Source of the DNA: Colwellia sp. 20A7
GTDB taxonomy: Bacteria; Pseudomonadota; Gammaproteobacteria; Enterobacterales; Alteromonadaceae
Assembly: GCF_009832865.1 (NCBI RefSeq)
Contig: NZ_CP047130.1
Location: 62,001 to 126,000, forward strand
Reading direction: 5' to 3'
Length of the DNA: 64,000 nucleotides
Part shown: one piece after another, positions 9,490 through 16,607 of the stretch
Layout: each line of letters begins with the position of its first letter
How positions within the stretch are numbered: the first letter of the stretch is position 1
Notes under the pieces: model-generated
The model's input: the letters and a program-made list of their open reading frames with translations, nothing else
Told to the model about the DNA's origin: nothing
The model's database searches: none
Position numbers and translations under genes: made by a program

Positions 9490-11124
9490 ATGAAAAAAAT
9501 AATCGGTTTAACCTTACTTGTTTCTGCTGTAATAAGTGGTTGCGTTGCTAATAATATTATCAAAACTAATACAACAGCAGACGTAACTGCTAGTTACAAT
9601 AGTATTAATAAAGAACAACTAATTGAACATATTAAAGTACTTTCTTCTGATGAATTTGAGGGGCGTGCACCTTCTACCAAAGGTGAAGCGTTAACGCTTG
9701 ATTACTTAACAAAGCAATTGACGGCAATTGGCTTTCAACCTGGTAATGGCGATAGCTTCTTACAAGAAGTACCTATGGTGTCTATTGAAGCTTCACCAGA
9801 GATGACTTTATCAATCAATGGTAAAGATTATCAGTATGGCGACGAGATGGTAATGGGTACTAGCCGTATTAGTGACTTTGAGCAGCTTAAAAATTCAGAA
9901 TTAGTTTTTGTTGGTTATGGTGTTAATGCTCCTGAATATAACTGGAATGATTACAATGGTTTAGATGTAAAAGGTAAAACAGTTGTTATTTTAGTAAATG
10001 ACCCCGGATTTGCGACTCAAGATCCTGAATTATTTAATGGTAATGCAATGACTTATTATGGTCGTTGGACTTATAAATACGAGGAAGCTAGCCGTCAGGG
10101 TGCTGAAGGAGCAATTATTATCCATGAAACTGCACCGGCATCATATGGTTGGTCAGTAGTTGAGCATTCATGGAGTGGTCCTCAATTTGGTTTTGTTCGT
10201 GAAGACCTAAATAAAGGACGTGTAGCCGTTGAAGGTTGGATTAACAGTGAAGTTGCTACAGAGTTATTTACACGCGCAGGTTTGAATTTTGAACAAGCTA
10301 AAATAGAAGCTGCAAAGGGTAGTTACCATGTTGATATGGGTGATCTATCGGCATCAGTTAGCGTAAAGAATACAGTGAAAGAGTCGGTTTCATATAACTT
10401 TATCGCGACTTTACCTGGAAGTAGTACACCAGATGAACACATTATTTATACAGCACACTGGGATCATTTAGGTAAAGATAAAAGTTTAATCGGTGATCAA
10501 ATTTACAATGGTGCCGTTGATAATGCATCAGGAACTGGCGCACTTATCGAAGTGGCGGAAGCCTTTGCTAAACTTCCTGTTGCACCAGAACGTTCAATTA
10601 CTATTATGGCTGTAACAGCAGAAGAACAAGGCTTACTAGGTTCTAAATACTATGCGGCAAATTCAGTCATTCCAGCAGCTAAAACAGTAGCTAATATTAA
10701 TATGGATGCTTTGGGGGTTGATGGAAGAAGTAGTGATGTGTCTGTTTATGGTTTAGGTCAATCAGAACTAGATAACTTCCTTAGCATTGCTGCGAAGAAA
10801 CAAGGACGAACTATTGCAGGCGATCCACGTCCAGCTGCGGGTATTTACTACCGTTCAGACCATTTTGCTTTTGCTAATATTGGTATTCCTGCTCTTTATG
10901 CAAAAACAGGCAAAACGCCAGTAGATGAAGCAACTAAAGCATTACGCGTTGAACTAGGTGAAAGTCTAAGTAAGTGTTATCACAATCTATGTGATGAATA
11001 TAGCGACGCTTGGGATATGTCTGGTGCGGTAGAAGACATGCAAGCATTCTTTGAAGTTGGTTATGAGTTATCGAAAGAAAATGTTTGGCCTCAGTGGAGT
11101 AAAACATCTGAATTTAAACGTTAG
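9490..11124 (+). CDS. M28-family zinc aminopeptidase lipoprotein
   Basis: The 544-residue product starts MKKIIGLTLLVSAVISGC, a lipoprotein signal with lipobox ISGC, so it is probably anchored in the envelope. A protease-associated (PA) insert lies at about 140-290. The M28 core has the zinc ligands in order: TAHWDHLG (His), GAVDNASGTGALIEVAEAF (Asp), TAEEQGLLGS (catalytic Glu-Glu), NINMDALG (Asp) and YYRSDHFAFA (His). The frame is open 15 codons upstream, but the ATG at 9490 gives the proper signal peptide. It probably trims peptides for nutrient uptake. It is followed by a strong terminator and stands alone. Confidence 0.93.
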   Translation: MKKIIGLTLLVSAVISGCVANNIIKTNTTADVTASYNSINKEQLIEHIKVLSSDEFEGRAPSTKGEALTLDYLTKQLTAIGFQPGNGDSFLQEVPMVSIEASPEMTLSINGKDYQYGDEMVMGTSRISDFEQLKNSELVFVGYGVNAPEYNWNDYNGLDVKGKTVVILVNDPGFATQDPELFNGNAMTYYGRWTYKYEEASRQGAEGAIIIHETAPASYGWSVVEHSWSGPQFGFVREDLNKGRVAVEGWINSEVATELFTRAGLNFEQAKIEAAKGSYHVDMGDLSASVSVKNTVKESVSYNFIATLPGSSTPDEHIIYTAHWDHLGKDKSLIGDQIYNGAVDNASGTGALIEVAEAFAKLPVAPERSITIMAVTAEEQGLLGSKYYAANSVIPAAKTVANINMDALGVDGRSSDVSVYGLGQSELDNFLSIAAKKQGRTIAGDPRPAAGIYYRSDHFAFANIGIPALYAKTGKTPVDEATKALRVELGESLSKCYHNLCDEYSDAWDMSGAVEDMQAFFEVGYELSKENVWPQWSKTSEFKR

Positions 11125-11147
11125 AGTCAAAAGATAAATTTATTAAT

Positions 11148-11184
11148 AGATTAAATGAGCCTAGACGGTTCATTTAATCTTTTA
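11148..11184. terminator. intrinsic terminator after the M28 peptidase gene
   Basis: AGATTAAATGAGCC (11148-11161) pairs with GGTTCATTTAATCT (11167-11180) with one base unpaired, and a T run follows. It lies 24 bases after the peptidase stop codon. Confidence 0.85.
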
Positions 11185-11525
11185 ACAGTAAGATATAGCC
11201 TAGAAGTGTCATAAGAACAAAGTAAAAACCAATCTGCATTATCCCCCAGTAAACCCGTACTTTTCATAAATATTTAAATAACGAACTTATTGAAATCAAT
11301 TCACATCAAAAATTACAGTCGTGGATAATAAACTTTGTGATTGGATATTTATACCAGTTTCATTAATTAAGTGAACAATTTTATACGTAGAAAAAATTGC
11401 AAAATACAAGGCATTTATTTCAATAACTAGTTGTTCTAATTATTAAATAAATAACGATATAGTTGGTGATTTTAGCAAGTAGAAATGATCACAAAGCTAG
11501 TAAAATGGGTATTAATGAATTAAGC
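11185..11525. other. non-coding stretch left of the island, possible MITE-like repeat
   Basis: I see no coding frame here. The part from about 11351 (ATACCAGTTTCATTAAT) to about 11520 (GTATTAATGAATTAAG) is AT-rich, and its two ends share ATTAATGAA in inverted orientation, which suggests a small non-autonomous repeat. This is a weak call without other genomic copies to compare. Confidence 0.3.
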
Positions 11526-11527
11526 AA

Positions 11528-11563
11528 TGGCGCACCATGCAGGAGTCGAACCTGCGGCCTTGC
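11528..11563 (-). pseudogene. 3' half of a split tRNA-Arg(CCG) gene (left att junction)
   Basis: Read on the minus strand, these 36 bases are the end of the anticodon stem (GCA), variable loop AGGCC, T stem GCAGG, loop TTCGACT, T stem CCTGC, acceptor ATGGTGC and GCCA. No D arm or 5' acceptor strand precedes it. Joined to the 5' half at 45647-45687 it gives a 77-base tRNA-Arg with fully paired stems, including anticodon stem TGCCC/GGGCA. I therefore read it as the displaced 3' part of the host tRNA gene. The 30 bases 11526-11555 are identical to 45515-45544 at the 3' end of the intact tRNA-Arg. Confidence 0.85.
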
Positions 11564-11574
11564 CCTCCGGAGGG
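11564..11574. repeat. left attachment core (direct repeat with 45647-45657)
   Basis: CCTCCGGAGGG occurs here and at 45647-45657 in the same orientation. It is the anticodon loop and flanking stem of tRNA-Arg(CCG), a common crossover place for tyrosine integrases. The two copies bound an island of about 34.08 kb. Confidence 0.75.
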
Positions 11575-11576
11575 CA

Positions 11577-12063
11577 CTCCTGTCAAATGTATTGAATAGT
11601 GCTTAATAGGCTTCGCTAGTAACTATATGTTTATATTGAGTAATAATAAAAATTGGAATTAACTCTCTTTATATCATTTAATCACTATTAATATCATCAC
11701 GCACAGATATGATGAGTAAAAATGTTCATATACGATCATTTTTACTATGGCTGAGATGTAAACGCCTTCTAAAAAATACCGAATACTATTTGCCACAATA
11801 TCTATATGTGAGCAATTACCAAATGTCGTAACCCCCGTGCAATACTACTACTGGTCGAAGATGCACATTCGTATAAAAACTGCGCCAATATTTTGAAAAA
11901 ATAGCATTAAGATTATGTCGTAAATACAATCGTGTAATGTGCAAAGCTAAACACCGTAATATTGTCGTACAACAATCGCAACAGAAATGACCTCCTATAT
12001 TTTGACTATTTCTCGAAAAGCTATACTGCCGTAGTGGATGTAAAACTAAAATAAGGGAGAGCC
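11577..12063. other. left end of the island, no gene seen
   Basis: This stretch between the left attachment core and the first cargo frame has no convincing coding frame on either strand and no clear RNA structure. It is AT-rich and may hold decayed sequence or recombinase binding sites. Confidence 0.4.
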
Positions 12064-12366
12064 CTAACGTAGAGACACTAAGGATTTAAACAAGCTAAGA
12101 TCAGCTCCTTGAGGGTATTTGGGGTCTACATTAACTAACCGCTGTGTGTTCATGTCAAGATATGAGCGATTGATATCTTCTATAATCTCGTCAAGAGTTG
12201 CAGTAAGGTCTCGCCCAGTATTACGTTTATAAGGGATATTTTTAATATATGGAAAATTAGTTCCTGCACTCGTTGGATCTAAAATACAAAATTGTACTGC
12301 GTGAGGTAACATGGAACATGGTCGGCAAATAAAAGAATGAATGTGTTTTTTAAGTTTTATTAACAA
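12064..12366 (-). CDS. hypothetical protein, probably a gene remnant
   Basis: This 100-residue frame begins with a basic segment (MLIKLKKHIHSFICRPC) that does not look like a folded start. The later part, from LDPTSAGTNFPYIKNIPYKRNTG to the end, looks like the C-terminal part of a larger soluble protein, with a helix TATLDEIIEDINRSYLDMN. I do not recognise the family. It lies at the left end of the island, downstream of and in the same direction as the MotAB-type operon, but about 200 bases from its last gene. It could be the tail of a gene truncated by a past rearrangement. There is no good ribosome site. Confidence 0.35.
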   Translation of the reverse strand: MLIKLKKHIHSFICRPCSMLPHAVQFCILDPTSAGTNFPYIKNIPYKRNTGRDLTATLDEIIEDINRSYLDMNTQRLVNVDPKYPQGADLSLFKSLVSLR

Positions 12367-12563
12367 TGATTTTTAGAACTTAAAATTCAATTATGTTAAT
12401 CTCCCTTTTTTAACAAGGATTTACAATTAAAGTTGAAAAGATACGATTTTGGCTATTATTATTTACTGTTCTGAACTTGTGATGTTAATGCATATAATTA
12501 ATCTGTGTATTTAAGCGGTAATGATATTATAGAGCACGTATAGTCGCCCATATGTGAAGATAA

Positions 12564-14009
12564 CTAATCATCTTTAGTCTCATCACTCTCTTTAATATTT
12601 TTGTTCGAATCATCCATTGATGGTTTCATATTACGTATTTTATCCCAGAATGAAAGTTCTTCAGTAGATTTTTCTACTACCTTACCGGGTGTTGATATAA
12701 TTACTTCATCAGTATTGTTGGCTGTTTTTTCGTGTATTTCCTGCGATTTATCTTCAAAAGTTTCGACAGCTTCTTGTGCTTTATCTATGGTTTTATTTAC
12801 ACTTCCAGCTAAGGCTGAGCTATTTTCATTTTTTACAACCATAGTGTCGCTTTGGCTCATGAAGTTTTTAAATACTTGTAGTTGTGTTACGTACTTTCCA
12901 ACAGCACTGTTCGGATCGAAGAACTTACCTTGTTCAATAATTCTTTCTAGCTTACCACCAAACTGTTTCACAACAGGTGACTGAGCAGATAGGTTCTCTG
13001 ATAATGGGGCATTCATGTCAAGTCCGCCTAAACGACTAGGTTGTTTATTTTTATTGCCAGCACCAACTAATGACTTAAGCATTCCAATTATCTTGTTTGC
13101 TTTTATCTTTTCGGCATGACCATATTGCGCCATTTCATCTCTAATATCAGAGGTCATATCATCAACAATATCATCTAACGCTGACACACCTTCGTGTGAT
13201 GCTTTATAAGCGGCATCTGCGAACAATAATGAATTATTCGCCTTCGATTCTGTATCTACAGTTTTGTCCCAGAACACAGAGTCAGTTATCCAAGCGAGGC
13301 CGCTTGATTTCTTGCCTGTAACAACTTTCATCATACCCGCCTGTACTTTTTTCTGGCATAAACTATCGACAAAACCACCAACAACTGCGTCGGGATTTAC
13401 TTTGCTTCCCTTTGTATGGTCTAGCTTTTCTTTTACATAACCTGAGCCAGCTCCTCGTAACACAGCTAAAGGTGTTTTATTTATAAAATAAGAAGTAAAT
13501 TTAGGAGCGTAGTATTCTTTCCAGTCTTTAGTTTGTGGACCATTTGGCTTAAGGGTTTCTGGGTCTATACCATTTGCTCTGTCGGTATATTCATTCCACC
13601 CTTCATTAATAAATTTAGCTGAATCTATGTTGCCATTCGTTTTAGATCGGTTGTACACATTTTCAATTGTTCCAAGCTTTTTATTGTATGATTTCATTAA
13701 ATCCAATGCGCAATGGGCATCGTACAAGGTGCCTATTAGTGACATTTCCTGATGAGTTTCACCGCCAGTTGCAGCAGACATACCATAGCGCATAATTTGA
13801 AATGCACTTGTATAAAGCATTAACTGGCTACCCAAACAGGATATTGCACGACCATTCGTTGAAACATCACCACACGCTGTGGCTAGACTTTTGAACATTG
13901 ATTCAGGAACTTGACTTTGAGAAGTAGCATTCGCGACGGTAATACCACATAAAGTAATAGAACAAGCCAAGCCCGTACCAATAATTAGACTCTTAATTGT
14001 CGAATGCAT
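12564..14009 (-). CDS. exported protein of the MotAB-type island operon (last gene)
   Basis: The 481-residue product has a signal peptide (MHSTIKSLIIGTGLACSITLCGITVANA, cleavage after ANA likely). A helical, mixed-charge body contains four mature cysteines within the first 240 residues (TACGDV, ISCLGS, AHCALD, SLCQKK), suggesting disulphides in the periplasm. The last 100 residues are acidic and low in complexity, with a helix TIDKAQEAVETFEDKSQEIHEK and a highly charged tail. I recognise no family. AAAGGAATTAACG precedes the ATG. It starts 52 bases after the preceding gene of the leftward operon, the largest gap in that operon, and is followed by about 200 non-coding bases. It is probably the last member of the same envelope complex. 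Confidence 0.8.
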   Translation of the reverse strand: MHSTIKSLIIGTGLACSITLCGITVANATSQSQVPESMFKSLATACGDVSTNGRAISCLGSQLMLYTSAFQIMRYGMSAATGGETHQEMSLIGTLYDAHCALDLMKSYNKKLGTIENVYNRSKTNGNIDSAKFINEGWNEYTDRANGIDPETLKPNGPQTKDWKEYYAPKFTSYFINKTPLAVLRGAGSGYVKEKLDHTKGSKVNPDAVVGGFVDSLCQKKVQAGMMKVVTGKKSSGLAWITDSVFWDKTVDTESKANNSLLFADAAYKASHEGVSALDDIVDDMTSDIRDEMAQYGHAEKIKANKIIGMLKSLVGAGNKNKQPSRLGGLDMNAPLSENLSAQSPVVKQFGGKLERIIEQGKFFDPNSAVGKYVTQLQVFKNFMSQSDTMVVKNENSSALAGSVNKTIDKAQEAVETFEDKSQEIHEKTANNTDEVIISTPGKVVEKSTEELSFWDKIRNMKPSMDDSNKNIKESDETKDD

Positions 14010-14061
14010 CGTTAATTCCTTTATGTTTTATCTTCGGTTGCAGGGGCTGCTTGCTGGTTAT

Positions 14062-14814
14062 TCATTTTTTCCATAATGAACGAAGTTTATTACCCATTTT
14101 GTTTTTGGATACCTGCAAAAAATCCCCCATTTCAGACTTTGCCTCGCGGGCAATAAAACGGGTGAACTTACCTTTGTCATAGTCACCACGTATTTGGTCA
14201 TCCATAAACTGTTTAGATAGCTCTTTCGCTACAGCCAAGAACAAAATGTCACGGTTACTTCTACCTGAATATTTTGAGCTAACGTGTGGAATGGTAATAT
14301 TATCTATAGTAAACGTGCCAATTCCTCCGTATTGAAAATCATTTAATTCAACAGTTACATCTCGCATTTCGATGGTGTAAACATCCCAATCTACAGATGG
14401 TTTGTTTTCAGCTTTGCGTGTATTGATGTAATTACGCAGATTTTTTTGAATATCATGAATATTCGAATCACCCTCGCCAGCATAATCAAAAACTAATGAA
14501 ACGCCTTGAGCTTTAATACTTTTTACTTGGAAGTTACGTAGCAAAGCATTGGTGTAATCTACATCTAACGTCAACCTTTCGGCTGTAAAGTTAAATTCAC
14601 CTGCACTGGCTTCAAAACTCTTAAGCGTTGCGTCTTTAAATACAATTTTGTCACCAGAAAAACTGGCTTGCATTTCACTATAATCTAGTTGCTGCGCTAC
14701 CGCTTTATTAAGTTGCGTTGTAATAGCATACTCTGTTTTATATTGAATAAAAAATAAGGTAATCAGGACAATACCAACAATACTTACACTTAATTTAATA
14801 AAGCTCTTTTTCAT
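14062..14814 (-). CDS. AsmA-like membrane-anchored periplasmic protein
   Basis: The 250-residue product has one N-terminal membrane segment (about residues 8-23: SVSIVGIVLITLFFIQ). A beta-rich stretch follows (about 40-180) in which short strands repeat in the style of AsmA/TamB N-terminal domains: LDYSEMQASFSGDKIVFKDA, then FTAERLTLDVDYTNALLRNFQVKSIKAQGVSLVF. The C-terminus is basic and helical (KSEMGDFLQVSKNKMGNKLRSLWKK). The AsmA resemblance is by pattern only. It would be held in the inner membrane with the body in the periplasm. The start is two bases after the stop of the 282-residue gene, and codons run straight into the next operon gene. Confidence 0.8.
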   Translation of the reverse strand: MKKSFIKLSVSIVGIVLITLFFIQYKTEYAITTQLNKAVAQQLDYSEMQASFSGDKIVFKDATLKSFEASAGEFNFTAERLTLDVDYTNALLRNFQVKSIKAQGVSLVFDYAGEGDSNIHDIQKNLRNYINTRKAENKPSVDWDVYTIEMRDVTVELNDFQYGGIGTFTIDNITIPHVSSKYSGRSNRDILFLAVAKELSKQFMDDQIRGDYDKGKFTRFIAREAKSEMGDFLQVSKNKMGNKLRSLWKK

Positions 14815-14816
14815 TA

Positions 14817-15665
14817 TTAAATACCGCTTGAAGAAGCTGCTTGTTTTGCCTTTTTCATTTTGTCGTAGTCTTTAAAAAATCCCGGGGAATATTGTAATAA
14901 CCGTACTTCTTGCAAATCAATATTGGCCGTTTTTATACTTGATAGGATTCGATTAACATTATATGGGTTACAAGTGACCTCTTCACTTTTATCCATTGTT
15001 TGGAATCTCTCTGTATAAACTGAAGAATTTCGTGCTTGCAGAGAAATATGTGTCGATTCTAATTCTACGGTTGTAATATCTTGTTCTGTTGTTTTCCCAC
15101 CCAAGGCAGTAAACAATTCCAAGTGTGTTAAATGGCTTAACGTAGATTCGCATAACCTCTTTTTGTTAGCGTTTGTTCCTAAATAAGACATACCGCGTTT
15201 TTCTAACATACCTTGACTATACAAATTTTCTATCGCCTTATTATGCCATTCAAGCGCATAAATCATTGGCACAATTTCACTGGCTGTTTTGGGCGCACTG
15301 ACAAAACTATTAAAAATAACATTGGCTGTTTTTGCATCGTTTTGAATAAGTGACATATGCAAGGCATATGACAAGTCTTCATAAGGCATCTCAATTTTAC
15401 GGGGTAATTGACCTTTGAAAATTTGTTGCGGAATACACTCGTCATTATACACCACAATATTATCTCCCAATGCCTTGCGCGTAGGAGGTGTAAGCATTAA
15501 AAATGTCGTGGGTGTTAACTTCATTGGTTTGTATGAAGTACCATCGGTTGCTTGTTCTAATATGGTTTTAATGGTGAACATACGAGGATCATCCATGCAA
15601 ATTTTAGCATAGACACTATTTGACAGCATTAAAGATAGGGTTATCAGTATCATTTTTTTAAACAT
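14817..15665 (-). CDS. periplasmic protein of the island operon, paralogue of the upstream 310-aa protein
   Basis: The 282-residue product has a signal peptide (MFKKMILITLSLMLSNSVYA, cleavage before KICMDD). The mature part aligns with the neighbouring 310-residue protein. Shared points are C-x(1-2)-DDPR near the mature start, P-x-TRxAL followed by N-x-V-V and an EC-x-P motif 55-60 residues on, and an FV-x-A element after about 45 more residues. The alignment then fades. Four cysteines (KICMD, DECIP, RLCES, EVTCNP) fit two periplasmic disulphides. The family is not known to me. It is separated by nine bases from the 310-residue gene upstream. The tail KKAKQAASSSGI is basic and flexible. Confidence 0.82.
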   Translation of the reverse strand: MFKKMILITLSLMLSNSVYAKICMDDPRMFTIKTILEQATDGTSYKPMKLTPTTFLMLTPPTRKALGDNIVVYNDECIPQQIFKGQLPRKIEMPYEDLSYALHMSLIQNDAKTANVIFNSFVSAPKTASEIVPMIYALEWHNKAIENLYSQGMLEKRGMSYLGTNANKKRLCESTLSHLTHLELFTALGGKTTEQDITTVELESTHISLQARNSSVYTERFQTMDKSEEVTCNPYNVNRILSSIKTANIDLQEVRLLQYSPGFFKDYDKMKKAKQAASSSGI

Positions 15666-15674
15666 GTTTATTCC

Positions 15675-16607
15675 TTAAGATTGGCATTCTGCTGAGTAGA
15701 TTTTTAGTCCGCGAGATACGTTAAAGTGCGGTACGTCTGGGTTATCGATAGGTTTTTCTTGATAAAGACTGACAGCGCCTTTTTCGATTTTGCCTTTGGT
15801 TGTCCACTTACCTTTATGTTTTATGTTATGAACGTTATAGAAGGACTTAATGGCTGCATCGGTTAATTCTGGCCACACCATTAACTCTTTTGATGGCTCG
15901 GCTGAGGTTTCTTCACACTCGCCGCTGTTTGAAAAAAACTTAACAGGGTAATGATGAAGGTTTTTATGGATGCTGTATAACAAGTTATAACTGTCAGCAC
16001 TGTATTCTTTTGGTTCTATATTCCCTGAAAGCACATGGTCAATTTTTGCTAATGTATCAAAATCAAAGCCAAGCATATCCATGTGGGCTTTATCGGTGAC
16101 AAAGAAAGACCAAAACCACCGAGGATCCATACCAGCAACGACAAAGGTATTGGTTAATTGCGTAATTCGCTCTATGTCGCCATAGTTAGCTAAATCATCA
16201 TGTAAAATAGTCAACGCTTCTTCAAAAGGGATAACCGGCACACCAATTAAGGCAGTTTCTGTCGCATAAACTGGCCTACATTCCATGCTTGCAACAATAA
16301 CATTATTGGTTATCAAAGCGCGGGTGTTTGGCCCCATGTTTTGTAACGTACGATAGGTCACCATGATAGGGTCCATCGGTTTATTATTTGCTAGCGCTTT
16401 GAGTGTCGCGTCCAAGTCTTCGGTTAAGCGAGGATCATCTTGGTATTCACAACCAAAAATAGCCGCTTCACTTGAAACAAATGAATCCCAAGCACTTTTC
16501 TGAAATGTTGTTAAAGCACCCCGCTCAAAGCTAGCATTAGTGCTAGCACTGAAACTTGATGCAGAAACCGACAATAATGTTGCGGCAAATATCATGCGTT
16601 TTATCAT
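15675..16607 (-). CDS. periplasmic protein of the island operon (paralogue pair, first copy)
   Basis: The 310-residue product has a signal peptide (MIKRMIFAATLLSVSASSFSA). It has four mature cysteines (FGCEYQDD, MECRPV, GECEET, AECQS at the very end). The segment CEYQDDPRLTEDL to FVVAGMDPR corresponds to CMDDPRMFT to FVSAPKTA in the next gene, so the two are tandem paralogues. No catalytic motif is evident, and a structural or binding role in the periplasm is the most I would infer. Its start overlaps the stop of the 957-residue membrane protein by four bases (ATGA), so translation is coupled. Confidence 0.82.
   Translation of the reverse strand: MIKRMIFAATLLSVSASSFSASTNASFERGALTTFQKSAWDSFVSSEAAIFGCEYQDDPRLTEDLDATLKALANNKPMDPIMVTYRTLQNMGPNTRALITNNVIVASMECRPVYATETALIGVPVIPFEEALTILHDDLANYGDIERITQLTNTFVVAGMDPRWFWSFFVTDKAHMDMLGFDFDTLAKIDHVLSGNIEPKEYSADSYNLLYSIHKNLHHYPVKFFSNSGECEETSAEPSKELMVWPELTDAAIKSFYNVHNIKHKGKWTTKGKIEKGAVSLYQEKPIDNPDVPHFNVSRGLKIYSAECQS

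Noticed and set aside
12064..12366. Assigning the 100-aa frame to a patatin-like phospholipase effector
   Set aside because: Only a vague resemblance of LDPTSAG-like residues; no catalytic motif is present.
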